DNA of 64,000 bases. Origin: Pseudoalteromonas aurantia 208. Lineage in GTDB: Bacteria > Pseudomonadota > Gammaproteobacteria > Enterobacterales > Alteromonadaceae. The position numbers and the translations under genes were made by a program. Positions within the stretch are counted from its first letter, which is position 1. Every line of letters starts with the position of its first letter. The DNA is taken from NCBI RefSeq assembly GCF_014858725.1, contig NZ_AQGV01000015.1, forward strand, positions 744,001 through 808,000, in the 5' to 3' direction. The notes under the pieces were generated by a model. It had not been told where the DNA came from and searched no databases. It saw nothing but the letters and a program-made list of their open reading frames with translations. Positions 9,545 through 18,005 of the stretch are shown here, piece by piece.

Positions 9545-10216
9545 ATGAAAAAAGTAATGATATTTGTCACGAACCACGCAACACTTGGTAGTACAGCACA
9601 AGCTAATGGGACATACGCACCAGAGTTAACTCATGTTGTGAGCGCGCTATTGGCTGCAGGTATTGAATATGACATAGCCTCAATTAAGGGCGGAAGTGCG
9701 CCTTTGTACGGTGTCGAACCAGATGGTGATGAAGTAAACCAGCAGATTTTAAATAATAACCAGTTTAATAACAAAGTCGACAATACATTGACGGCAAGTG
9801 AAATTGATATCAACGCATACGATGCTATTTTCTACCCAGGTGGGTTTGGGTTATTAAGTGATTTATTTGAAGATAAAACGGTTGCTGCAATAAGTGCCCA
9901 ACATTATGAAAGTGGCGGAATAATAGCTTCGGTTTGTCATGGACCAGCTGGCTTATTGCCTATTACTTTGAGCAATGGAGAGTCATTGCTTTCGTCAGTG
10001 TCTGTGACAGGGTTTACGCGCGAAGAAGAAGTGGATTTTGGCACAATTGATGATATTCCATTTTTACTCGAGGATGCGCTAGCACGTAATGCGGTGCAGT
10101 ATAGTAAAAAGCAGCCGTGGCAGTCATTTGTTGTTGAAGATAAGCGGGTTATAACGGGGCAAAACCCAGCGAGTGCGCATGCAGTGGGTGAAGTGCTCGT
10201 GAAGTATTTATCGTAA
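9545..10216 (+). CDS. DJ-1/PfpI-family (Hsp31-like) class I glutamine amidotransferase domain protein
   Basis: 223 residues forming one DJ-1/PfpI domain. The nucleophile elbow is clear as ASVCHGPAGLL, and the nearby FYPGGFGLLSDL loop is typical of the Hsp31/YajL-like branch. KKVMIFVTNH opens the first strand and ITGQNPASAHAVGE closes the domain. Members are described as glyoxalase III, deglycase or stress chaperone proteins acting in the cytosol; which applies here cannot be told from sequence. It is a single-gene unit between the amidohydrolase and a convergent VOC gene. Confidence 0.85.
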   Translation: MKKVMIFVTNHATLGSTAQANGTYAPELTHVVSALLAAGIEYDIASIKGGSAPLYGVEPDGDEVNQQILNNNQFNNKVDNTLTASEIDINAYDAIFYPGGFGLLSDLFEDKTVAAISAQHYESGGIIASVCHGPAGLLPITLSNGESLLSSVSVTGFTREEEVDFGTIDDIPFLLEDALARNAVQYSKKQPWQSFVVEDKRVITGQNPASAHAVGEVLVKYLS

Positions 10217-10287
10217 GCTGCTTGTTATTATGAGCCAGAATAGTTGTACTCTGGCTCTTGTTTCTGTTCTTGCATTTGACTGAACAG

Positions 10288-10701
10288 TTAATCGCTATTT
10301 CGTTCATTGGGTAAATCACTGCTATATTCGACGAACTCTATTTCAAAACCATCAGGGTCAATAAAGTAGGCATTTTTTCTGTAAGGGTGAGTATTGCTGC
10401 CTGAGTCGACATTAAACCCAGCTGCATTCATCCGTGTTACCAAGTGATCTAAGTTATTTACGACATAGGCAAAATGAGCTAACCCCACTTGATATCCGCT
10501 TAAGTCTCGTCCTTTAGTGGTGCCATGGTCGCTGAGTGCAATGTAATTGTTATCGTCACCCAAATGTAGCCAATTTCTGGGTTGACCGTTCCAGTCACCA
10601 GCCCCAGAACATCTGACTCTCCAATGTGGAAAGGCGGCTTGGTAAAACGCCAAAGCACGGGGTAAATCACTGACAACTAAATTGATATGTTCTAAATGCA
10701 T
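10288..10701 (-). CDS. Cytosolic VOC-family protein
   Basis: 137 residues, one glyoxalase/dioxygenase (VOC) domain: MHLEHINLVVSDLPRALAFYQAAFPHW at the start, VGLAHFAYVV in the middle and NAYFIDPDGFEIEFVEY near the end, with His and Glu residues in the usual metal-ligand positions. There is no signal peptide, unlike the exported VOC protein at 4146. An AAGGA ribosome binding site is present. A 29-codon ORF with its own Shine-Dalgarno lies 9 bases upstream on the same strand, so this gene may be the second cistron of a tiny operon. Confidence 0.85.
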   Translation of the reverse strand: MHLEHINLVVSDLPRALAFYQAAFPHWRVRCSGAGDWNGQPRNWLHLGDDNNYIALSDHGTTKGRDLSGYQVGLAHFAYVVNNLDHLVTRMNAAGFNVDSGSNTHPYRKNAYFIDPDGFEIEFVEYSSDLPNERNSD

Positions 10702-10710
10702 GGGTTGTCC

Positions 10711-10800
10711 TTATTTATTTTTCATTGTTGAAACAATGAGATGTTGTAGCTTTTGCATAAAGCTCGATGTATTGTCGTTTAGTCGCTTGATGTTATTCAT
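10711..10800 (-). CDS. Putative 29-aa small protein or leader peptide ahead of the VOC gene
   Basis: ATG at 10800, stop at 10711, preceded by AAGGAAAAATCA, a good Shine-Dalgarno at sensible spacing. The stop lies 9 bases before the VOC start at 10701, and the VOC ribosome binding site lies in that gap. The predicted peptide is basic, Asn/Lys/Gln-rich and has no hydrophobic helix, and starts MNNIKRLNDN. It could be a small protein, a leader peptide that couples translation to the VOC gene, or chance. No family is recognised. Confidence 0.35.
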   Translation of the reverse strand: MNNIKRLNDNTSSFMQKLQHLIVSTMKNK

Positions 10801-10913
10801 TGATTTTTCCTTGGGTTAATTTAATGCTTAGGGTCACTTTAATACCTCAAGTTAACTTAAGGTAAAGTGCTAATTTTGTGTGTAGATGGTGAAAAGTGAA
10901 ATAAGGTAGGGAT

Positions 10914-11786
10914 ATGCTGATTTTTGTGGGTCTAGTACTAATTGTTGCTTGGTGTATTGCAATGATAGATACAGTCGGTGCTTTATTTGGCCAGTGGAGT
11001 GTGGTTGGTGATGGTCGACACTTAGTATTTGGCTTTGAAATAACGACGTTAATGTTATTGCTGTTTGTAAGTGTGATGATAAGGCGTTGGGTTTATTTGC
11101 AGTCGGATAGTAAAAAACTGCGTAAAATTGCAAACTTTAGCTTAGCCTCGTTGAGTTTATGTATGGTAGGAGATGTGATTAACTTTAACCTTCGAGAGCA
11201 ATTTTATCATCATGGTGAAATCATTAAGCATGATTACCTTGCTGATTCTGTTTGGTTTTTTGCTCCTGGGTACGTATTGTTAATAATGGCAGTTTTTTCC
11301 GCGATAAATCATTTTGAAGCATTAAGTAGACAAAAAACTCAAGAAAGTGTAATCCATAGCCATTCTGATTTATATCATATAGGCCATCATTTTAAATTGT
11401 ACATATTGGCTATTGTTGCAATCGTGGTAGGTGGAAGCGCTTTTATGTCCATGTATTTACCCGAAACAGGTTTATATATCTCGGTGCTAACTGCTTTACA
11501 TTCGATTGTTATTACAGCTGTGGCGGTCAGTGCAATGATGATGATTTATTCAGTCGGTGTAAAAAACATGTCGACTGGTTTATGGTGTGTGGTGTGTGGC
11601 TTATTGCTCGCGGCATTAGCAGATGCAATTATCGGTCAATATTGGATTTATGGTGCACAGGGAGAGGGTTTTTTTCCACAAGTTAGATATATCAATTGGG
11701 CAATTTACATTACCTCGCAGTGTTTAGTCATATTACTTCCCTATTATGTAGTTCAGCATACAAAAAAAGCGATAAATACGGTGTAA
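10914..11786 (+). CDS. Eight-helix membrane protein of unknown function
   Basis: 290 residues with about eight hydrophobic helices arranged as two similar halves of four. Helix 3 carries CMVGDVINF and helix 7 carries LLLAALADAIIG; this pair of small-residue/Asp motifs recalls the YhhN/TMEM86 (lysoplasmalogenase) family, but the match is too loose to name the function. A His-rich loop (HSHSDLYHIGHHF) separates the halves. The start follows AGGTAGGG. It is transcribed alone. Confidence 0.6.
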   Translation: MLIFVGLVLIVAWCIAMIDTVGALFGQWSVVGDGRHLVFGFEITTLMLLLFVSVMIRRWVYLQSDSKKLRKIANFSLASLSLCMVGDVINFNLREQFYHHGEIIKHDYLADSVWFFAPGYVLLIMAVFSAINHFEALSRQKTQESVIHSHSDLYHIGHHFKLYILAIVAIVVGGSAFMSMYLPETGLYISVLTALHSIVITAVAVSAMMMIYSVGVKNMSTGLWCVVCGLLLAALADAIIGQYWIYGAQGEGFFPQVRYINWAIYITSQCLVILLPYYVVQHTKKAINTV

Positions 11787-11987
11787 AATTTCAGCTGAAA
11801 GCGGGAAAAGAATGGCTGGTATGAAGCTAGCAACTTGTAATTCGTTGATGTTAAACATACATTGAAGAATGAAAACACGGACTCGGGTGCGGGCAGTACA
11901 TCATTGAGGAAGTTCGCAATCGTTGAGGGTATTGTGGCTTTTAGAAAGGCTGAGTGTGTAACTGCGGAGTGAATTTTTGATATTTAA

Positions 11988-12245
11988 GTGCGGCTTAATA
12001 AACCGGTTACGCAGAGTGAACAAACGCTAGCAAAGCCAAAACAGTTGGCCGAAGCATTAGTTAGCACAGTGGATATTGTGTTGGGTTACTGGTTGGAAAC
12101 AGCTGTTGTCAGAGCTGAATTCGGTGACCGATATTCACGTATAAAGCGCGATATGGATGATATATCAAAGGGTTTGATATCAGCGGGCATTCGAAAAAGG
12201 CTCTTTTGCACCAATAGCCTGTTAAAACCCATAAGAAAAGTATAA
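11988..12245 (+). pseudogene. Remnant of a PAS-type chemoreceptor N-terminus
   Basis: An open stretch of 85 codons beginning with GTG. Its first residues, RLNKPVTQSEQTLA, closely match the start of the PAS chemoreceptor at 28056 (RLNQPVTNNEKTFA). After that the similarity stops: there is no PAS core (no DLQGNIVDCND-type stretch), no membrane segment and no methyl-accepting signalling domain. No ribosome binding site is obvious. The simplest reading is a decayed or internally deleted chemoreceptor gene, with the remaining residues being scrambled or unrelated sequence. It could also be a small ORF that borrowed a start region. Confidence 0.45.
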
Positions 12246-12311
12246 CGAATTATTAGATATTAATAGATTGAGTTTTTTGAGAACTCGTTTGGAAAAATAC
12301 GGGGAATGATT

Positions 12312-13328
12312 GTGAATATAGATTTTCGCTCAGATACAGTGACAAGACCATGTAAAGCAATGAAAAAAGCCATGTTTGACGCAGAGCTGGGGGATGATGT
12401 TTATGGAGATGACCCTACTGTTAATGCGTTAGAGGTATACGCCGCTAAACGTCACGGCTTTGAGGCTGCATTGTTTTCTAGCTCTGGTACACAAGCTAAT
12501 CTTTTGGCACTGATGGCTCATTGTGAGCGAGGTGATGAGTATTTATGTGGGCAAAATGCGCACAATTACAAATATGAGGCCGGTGGTGCCGCCGTATTAG
12601 GCTCTATTCAGCCGCAACCGATTGAAAATGAAGCTGATGGCAGCCTATGTTTTAATAAGCTATCCAGCGCGATTAAGGCTGACGATTTTCATTTTGCACG
12701 AACAAAGGTGTTGAGTTTGGAAAATACCATTGGCGGTAAAGTTTTAAGCCTTGATTATTTGAAACAAGCACAAGAGTTTTGTCAACAAAACCAGCTCATC
12801 CTACATTTAGATGGGGCGCGAGTGTACAATGCAGCGACTGCTTTAAAAGTTGATATTAAAGAAATTAGTCAGCATTTTGATTCAATGACCGTGTGTTTAT
12901 CAAAAGGACTAGGTGCACCAATAGGGTCCGTGTTATTGGGTAATAAAACATTTATTGCTAAAGCTCGACGAATTAGAAAGATGCTTGGGGGCGGTATGCG
13001 CCAGGCTGGTATCTTGGCGGCTGCGGGTCAGTTTGCATTGATGAATAACGTTGAGCGGTTGATTGAAGATCACGACAATGCAGGGTATTTGGCACGTGAA
13101 ATTAATGGTATTTCGGGTTTAAGCACTGAAGCTTATAAAGTAGAAACAAATATTGTTTATGTTGATGTTGCAGCGCATGTTGACATGAATTTTGTAACGC
13201 AGTCGCTCGCTGACCAAGGGATTTTGATAACTTCAGCATACATAGGCATGCGACTTGTTACGCATAAGGACATTACACGAGAAGATATTGATACATTGAT
13301 AACACATCTTAAAAAATATCTAACTTGA
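12312..13328 (+). CDS. ltaE: Low-specificity L-threonine aldolase
   Basis: About 338 residues, a PLP-dependent fold-type I enzyme that splits L-threonine or L-allo-threonine into glycine and acetaldehyde. The diagnostic start DFRSDTVTRPCKAM, the GDDVYGDDPTVNALE stretch, SSGTQANLLAL, and the PLP lysine in CLSKGLGAPIGS (about residue 198) are all present. I prefer the GTG at 12312 because GGGG lies 7 bases upstream, whereas the ATG at 12306 is only one base from it; both are in frame. The length is normal for the family. It appears monocistronic and is followed by two hairpins. Confidence 0.93.
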   Translation: MNIDFRSDTVTRPCKAMKKAMFDAELGDDVYGDDPTVNALEVYAAKRHGFEAALFSSSGTQANLLALMAHCERGDEYLCGQNAHNYKYEAGGAAVLGSIQPQPIENEADGSLCFNKLSSAIKADDFHFARTKVLSLENTIGGKVLSLDYLKQAQEFCQQNQLILHLDGARVYNAATALKVDIKEISQHFDSMTVCLSKGLGAPIGSVLLGNKTFIAKARRIRKMLGGGMRQAGILAAAGQFALMNNVERLIEDHDNAGYLAREINGISGLSTEAYKVETNIVYVDVAAHVDMNFVTQSLADQGILITSAYIGMRLVTHKDITREDIDTLITHLKKYLT

Positions 13329-13375
13329 TTTAGACATAATACGCAGGGTTGTGTTAATTCGATATGAGTTGTGAT

Positions 13376-13441
13376 AGTCGCACGAGTTGGGAGCAAATCC
13401 CCAAAGCGTGCGACTCAGTTGTATTTTCCGTCGTTAGACGG
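13376..13441. repeat. Two consecutive hairpins after threonine aldolase
   Basis: Arms AGTCGCACG (13376-13384) and CGTGCGACT (13407-13415) pair perfectly and enclose a second stem TTGGG/CCCAA. A smaller hairpin CCGTC-GTTA-GACGG follows at 13428-13441. The T-run between them (GTATTTT) is short. They may terminate the convergent transcripts of threonine aldolase and the AhpD-like gene. Confidence 0.5.
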
Positions 13442-13491
13442 CACACCGACTGCCGCATACATAGAGGTCGAAGACTTACATCATTGAAATA

Positions 13492-14082
13492 TTATTGGTG
13501 TTTGTTCACCTGCCAATCATTGTGTGTTAAATATGTTTTCCCTGCTGAAATAGCGCCTGTCTCTAAGGTAGTCGCCATGGTATCATTCCAGCGGTTTAAA
13601 TAACCAAAGAGTGAAATAACACCTAAAATTTCAACAATTTCGCCTTCATCCCAGTACTTTTTCAATTCAGCTTCAATAATATTATCAACAGCATTAGGCA
13701 CACTGGATGCGGCGAGTGCGAATTCAAAAGCGGCTTTCTCTGCACTTGTATACAGCTCACTTTCTCGGAATTGCCAAATATTATTTAGTCGCTCTTCTGA
13801 ACCACCGTAGCGCTTTGCGGCTAATATTGTGTGTGCCTCACAGTATCTACAACCTGTATTGGCACTGGTGATATAGCCAATAAGTCGTTTTTGTTCAGCA
13901 GTGACTCTGCCGCCGTTTTCCATTACGGCCATATTCAAGGTGATAAATGCTTTTGCAATAGCGGGGCGAATTTGCATGGTTAAAACACTGTTTGGGCAAA
14001 ACCCTAGCGTTTCATTAAAAAACTTAGCTAACTCACGCACTTCTTGGTTTTCATCTTGTGAAAGGGGGGTAACTAACGCCAT
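13492..14082 (-). CDS. Carboxymuconolactone decarboxylase/AhpD-like (peroxidase-related) protein
   Basis: About 196 residues, all-helical AhpD-like fold. The redox motif is TGCRYCEAHT in the middle (CxxC followed by His three residues on), as in AhpD and peroxidase-related proteins that reduce partner thiols or act on hydroperoxides. I place the start at 14082 (MALVTPLSQDE), which has AGGATC upstream; a longer frame reaches 14157 but would run through the palindrome. It is divergent from a MarR-family regulator, and the shared intergenic region holds a perfect palindrome just upstream of this start, so repression by that regulator is likely. Confidence 0.85.
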   Translation of the reverse strand: MALVTPLSQDENQEVRELAKFFNETLGFCPNSVLTMQIRPAIAKAFITLNMAVMENGGRVTAEQKRLIGYITSANTGCRYCEAHTILAAKRYGGSEERLNNIWQFRESELYTSAEKAAFEFALAASSVPNAVDNIIEAELKKYWDEGEIVEILGVISLFGYLNRWNDTMATTLETGAISAGKTYLTHNDWQVNKHQ

Positions 14083-14101
14083 AATAAGATCCTGTTTTGT
14101 T

Positions 14102-14125
14102 TTTATGTTGCATATGCAACATAAA
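14102..14125. promoter_or_regulatory. 24-base perfect palindrome, probable MarR operator
   Basis: Left arm TTTATGTTGCAT at 14102-14113 and its exact reverse complement at 14114-14125, with no spacer. It lies 20 bases upstream of the AhpD-like start and 72 bases upstream of the divergent MarR-type gene. Core TTGCATATGCAA has the form commonly bound by MarR-family dimers. It also contains TGTTGC and GCAACA half-sites 4 bases apart. Confidence 0.7.
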
Positions 14126-14196
14126 TAGTAAAGTGTCTTGGTGATTTTGTCTAGCAAAGTTACAGTGTGAGTAATTTTGGTGTAAAAGGGTTTTAA

Positions 14197-14775
14197 ATGA
14201 GCAATAAAATGCGAAAAGCGGCATTTACATTAAATGCAGGTATTACAAAGCCATATGATTTATATAATCACTTACCGTATCGAGTTGCAGTGGCAAGTAA
14301 TTTGTTGGCCATTGATAGAGATGCTGCTATTAAACAGTTTACTGAATTAGAAACGCGAGAGATAAGAGTACTTTTGAATATTGGCTCTTATGGACCGATT
14401 AATGCTGCAGATATTGCCTATCAATCTAGGTTAGATCCTTACTCGGTTAATCGAGCAATTAATTGCTTATTAAAATTACACTATTTAGATGAAGAGAAAA
14501 AAACGGAAAATCAACGATCTAAATTGGTTAAATTAAGTGACTTAGGCACTGATGTTTATAAAAAAATCACTTGTTACCTTGAACAAAGAACAACCCGTTT
14601 AACAGCCAATTTAACCAGCGAAGAGCAAATGACGCTATTACTGCTATTAGAAAAACTGGAGCTGCAAGCAGAACAAGTTTTGGCTGACACTGCAAAAGAC
14701 ATCGAAGCACAAGGAAAAACCATTACCAGAGATCAAAAAGAGGTGATCCGTTGGCACAAAAGAACCACCTCATGA
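14197..14775 (+). CDS. MarR-family transcriptional regulator
   Basis: 192 residues. The central winged helix-turn-helix is visible: LETREIRVLLNIGSYGPI, then AADIAYQSRLDPYSVNRAINCLLKLHYLDEE and the wing NQRSKLVKLSDLG, as in MarR/SlyA proteins. Helices on both sides form the dimer interface. AAGGG precedes the ATG. These proteins usually repress a divergent gene and release DNA on binding a phenolic ligand or on cysteine oxidation. Only one Cys lies in the DNA-binding core, plus one in the dimer region. Its probable target is the AhpD-like gene through the palindrome at 14102-14125, plus its own promoter. Confidence 0.88.
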   Translation: MSNKMRKAAFTLNAGITKPYDLYNHLPYRVAVASNLLAIDRDAAIKQFTELETREIRVLLNIGSYGPINAADIAYQSRLDPYSVNRAINCLLKLHYLDEEKKTENQRSKLVKLSDLGTDVYKKITCYLEQRTTRLTANLTSEEQMTLLLLLEKLELQAEQVLADTAKDIEAQGKTITRDQKEVIRWHKRTTS

Positions 14776-14785
14776 TGTGTAGTGA

Positions 14786-15256
14786 TTAAAGGGTATCAAC
14801 CCGATCTATTAGCACGTTTCTTCGTTGTATATAGCATTGACCTGACTTTATAACTAATTGGTCTTCATAACGGCCGTTAAAGACTTTCATAGGCTGAGTG
14901 CGGTCTTCAAGGCTAGTGAGATATAAAATAAAATGAGACTGAGCAGTGAGACTATTTTTTGAACTAGGTGTAATATTCATACTGGTGATCATATGAATAC
15001 TTTTCTTTGTGATAAGGGCGCTTCTGACACGGTTAGCAATGGCGTCACTTCCTTGTAATGAGATATTTAATTTTGGTACCGAAAAGGTCGCATCCTCTGT
15101 GAACAGTGCTTGATAATCACGCACTGGGCCTTTATCTCTGTGCTGGGGGTACTTCATGAGTACGTCTTCACAGAGTGTGACACTTATGTCTTTTTGACTA
15201 ATTTGGCATCCACCCAGCACTATGGCTAAGGAACATATGAATAAAGTTCTAAGCAT
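14786..15256 (-). CDS. Lipoprotein with a SnoaL/NTF2-like domain
   Basis: 156 residues. The signal peptide ends in a lipobox LGGC followed by QISQKD. The mature part has the pattern of a SnoaL-like/NTF2 cone fold: YQALFTEDATFSVPKLNISLQGSDAIANRVRS, then ITSMNITPSSKNSLTAQSHFILYL and a last strand GRYEDQLVIKSGQCYIQRRNVLIDR. This fold serves for small-molecule binding or for simple isomerase/hydrolase chemistry; the ligand is unknown. AAGGAAAG precedes the ATG. It ends 10 bases from the convergent MarR-type gene. Confidence 0.7.
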   Translation of the reverse strand: MLRTLFICSLAIVLGGCQISQKDISVTLCEDVLMKYPQHRDKGPVRDYQALFTEDATFSVPKLNISLQGSDAIANRVRSALITKKSIHMITSMNITPSSKNSLTAQSHFILYLTSLEDRTQPMKVFNGRYEDQLVIKSGQCYIQRRNVLIDRVDTL

Positions 15257-15493
15257 GACTTTCCTTACAGTTAAATATGGAATATCAACGAATTATATCG
15301 CCAATACAGATCAGAATATCGTAAAAGAATAGATGAAATGTGAAATATCATCATATTTTAAAATGGAATAAGGCTATCGTTTCTAAGTCGATGAGAAAGG
15401 GAACATCATATTTTAGATTGCTGGCAGGACATATGGTTAAGTCTACGGTATATTACTAATCTATCTAATTTATAATAAAAAGAGTAAAGGAAT

Positions 15494-17665
15494 ATGAAAA
15501 AGCTTATTCTTACCAGCTTTATATCGTCAAGTATCGTATTAGCGCTTACGGGCTGTGGGAGTTCTACCGTTTCTCACACTGTATCAAAAGCAAATGATAG
15601 CGTGACTGCGGTTGCACCTCCTATTGCGAAAAAAATAGCACATGAGACTAAAATTCATGGCTATGTGATGCAAGATAATTACCATTGGTTACGAGATGAT
15701 TCTCGCAGTGATCCAAAAGTACTTGCTCATTTAGAGCGTGAGAATACTTATAGTGATTCAATCTTAAATTCGACACAAGCACTACAAAATACACTATTCA
15801 ATGAAATAAAAAGCCGCATGGTTAAGGATAAGCGTTCAGTACCGGTGAAAGACGGTAAATTCTTCTATTTTACAGAAACACTCGGTGAGCAAGAGTACCC
15901 ATCACTCTATAGAAGTGACAACGTGTCGGGAAAGGGTGCGAAGTTACTGTTTGATATGAACATACATGCGCAAGGTCACAATTATTATAATATAGCGGAC
16001 TTTTCAATCAGCACAAATGGTGACCTATTGGCCTATTCAGAAGATACGTTAAGCCGGCGTATCTATACGATTCGGGTAAAAAACTTGGTGACTGGTAATA
16101 CACTTAGCGACGAACTTATCGGTGTCCAGGGTGGGGTTGTGTGGGGCAATGATGATAAAACGCTCTACTATGTGAAAAAAGATCCCGTTTCGTTACTTGG
16201 TACTCAGGTATTCAGGCATACTCTCGGTACACCGCAAAGCGCAGATGAGTTGGTATATAATGAAAAAGACAATACTTATTATACGTATATAAGTAAAAGT
16301 AAGGGTGGGGAGTATGTATACATTCACCATTCAAGCACTGAATCTAAAGGTGTATCAATTATTGATGCGAACAATGCCAAAGCACAGCCTCAGCGCTTCA
16401 TTGAGAGAGAGAAAGGGCTTGAGTATAGTATTGCAAAATTAAAAGACTGGTTTTATATATCGACGAACTTAAATGCAGTCAATTTTAAGTTAATGAAGGT
16501 ACATGAGAGTCAGTATTCAAATAAAGCGAATTGGCAAACCGTTATTCAACATGATAGCAAAGAAAAGTTTGAAGACTTTGCGCTTTTCGATTCCCACTTA
16601 GTATATAAAACCCGAAAAATGGGCCAAGCCTATATTACTATTCGGGATTTGGCGTCAGGCAAAGAACATCCGTTAGAATTTAATGATCCTGCCTATTTAG
16701 TTAATTTAACGGGTAACAAAGAACTGGGTAACGGTGCTGTGCGGATCAGTTACTCTAGTATGACTACCCCCAAAACGACGTTTGAAATAGACCTGAATAC
16801 TTATACGAAAGCGATACTCAAAGAAGCAAAAATTTTAGGTGACTTTAATGCCGATAATTATGCATCGGAGCGAATATTTGTTACCGCTCGCGATGGTAAA
16901 AAAGTACCTGTTTCTCTGGTGTATAGGAAAGAGTTGTTTAAAAAAGATGGTACCAATCCGATATTACAGTACGCTTATGGATCATATGGCTATACGCGTG
17001 ACGCAAGTTTTTCTAACTCTAAACTGAGTTTGCTCGACCGTGGTTTTGTCTATGCCATTGCCCATATCAGAGGGTCGCAAATGCTCGGTAGACAGTGGTA
17101 TGAGGATGGCAAAAAGTTAAATAAAAAGAATACCTTTAACGATTTTATTGATGTAACTCGTGCGTTAGTTAAGCAAGGTTATGCAGATAAAGATAGAGTA
17201 TATGCCCAAGGTGGAAGCGCTGGAGGGTTACTCATGGGGGCGGTGGTCAACCAAGCACCAGAGCTTTATCATGGGGTACATGCTGCGGTACCTTTTGTAG
17301 ATGTCATTAATACAATGTTAGACGAAACCTTACCGCTAACGACGAATGAGTATGATGAATGGGGAAATCCAAATGAGAAAGTATACTTTGATTATATGCG
17401 GAGTTATTCTCCATATGATCAAGTGAAAACTCAAGACTATCCAAATATGCTCGTTACTACGGGTCTACACGACTCACAGGTACAATACTTCGAGCCGGCT
17501 AAATGGGTTGCGAAATTACGAGAGAAGAAAACAGATAGCAATAAATTACTGTTTAAAGTTGATATGCAAGCAGGCCATGGTGGGGCGTCAGGTCGTTATA
17601 ACAGCATTAAGGACCGAGCATTGCATTATGCCTTCTTTGTAGAGTTGGCAAACGGTCGGTTATAA
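15494..17665 (+). CDS. Lipid-anchored prolyl-oligopeptidase family peptidase (oligopeptidase B-like)
   Basis: 723 residues. The N-terminus is a lipoprotein signal (LALTGC). Residues about 40-430 form the seven-bladed propeller typical of S9A peptidases, opening with HGYVMQDNYHWLRDDSRSDP. The C-terminal alpha/beta hydrolase has the nucleophile in AQGGSAGGLLMGAV (Ser about 575), the Asp in TTGLHDSQVQYFEP and the His in QAGHGGASGR. The NEYDEWGNPNEK segment is characteristic of oligopeptidase B, which cuts after Arg or Lys in short peptides. Export with a lipid anchor implies a periplasmic or surface role in peptide use. It is a single-gene unit with a hairpin after the stop. Confidence 0.88.
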   Translation: MKKLILTSFISSSIVLALTGCGSSTVSHTVSKANDSVTAVAPPIAKKIAHETKIHGYVMQDNYHWLRDDSRSDPKVLAHLERENTYSDSILNSTQALQNTLFNEIKSRMVKDKRSVPVKDGKFFYFTETLGEQEYPSLYRSDNVSGKGAKLLFDMNIHAQGHNYYNIADFSISTNGDLLAYSEDTLSRRIYTIRVKNLVTGNTLSDELIGVQGGVVWGNDDKTLYYVKKDPVSLLGTQVFRHTLGTPQSADELVYNEKDNTYYTYISKSKGGEYVYIHHSSTESKGVSIIDANNAKAQPQRFIEREKGLEYSIAKLKDWFYISTNLNAVNFKLMKVHESQYSNKANWQTVIQHDSKEKFEDFALFDSHLVYKTRKMGQAYITIRDLASGKEHPLEFNDPAYLVNLTGNKELGNGAVRISYSSMTTPKTTFEIDLNTYTKAILKEAKILGDFNADNYASERIFVTARDGKKVPVSLVYRKELFKKDGTNPILQYAYGSYGYTRDASFSNSKLSLLDRGFVYAIAHIRGSQMLGRQWYEDGKKLNKKNTFNDFIDVTRALVKQGYADKDRVYAQGGSAGGLLMGAVVNQAPELYHGVHAAVPFVDVINTMLDETLPLTTNEYDEWGNPNEKVYFDYMRSYSPYDQVKTQDYPNMLVTTGLHDSQVQYFEPAKWVAKLREKKTDSNKLLFKVDMQAGHGGASGRYNSIKDRALHYAFFVELANGRL

Positions 17666-17673
17666 CTTGGGTA

Positions 17674-17707
17674 TGAAGAGCTTAGCGTTGTGTGCCTAAG
17701 CTCTTCA
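17674..17707 (+). terminator. 12-bp stem-loop after the oligopeptidase gene
   Basis: TGAAGAGCTTAG and CTAAGCTCTTCA pair perfectly around a 10-base loop, starting 9 bases after the stop codon. No real T-run follows, so it may be a processed 3' end or a weak terminator. The rest of the gap to 18005 shows nothing else I can name. Confidence 0.55.
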
Positions 17708-18005
17708 TTAAACAATTCATATCAGCCGATAGCTTAAAAATATGTGCGATATCTATTACATGTACCTTAGTGATATGAACAAATTCATGTTTTGAGACAC
17801 TATAACCAATAATAAATGATGAATATTTAAGTTCTATATTTAATACATTTGTACTTTATCTAGTAAAGAAAGCACTCTGGTTGAGCGATTAACAGGTCTA
17901 CACTTTTTTCGGTCAAGTCTTACAGACCTCCCGAGTCAACTACAGTATGTTAGTATGAGTGGGTTACCTTAAATTTTTTAATAGATATGGATATCTGGAT
18001 TTAAT

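Noticed and set aside
13317..13441. Possible integron attC site: ATCTAAC near the end of threonine aldolase and GTTAGAC at 13433
   Set aside because: The two core sites differ at one position and the sequence beyond them is not symmetric; the hairpins lie inside without the expected attC layout. No integrase or cassette array is present.
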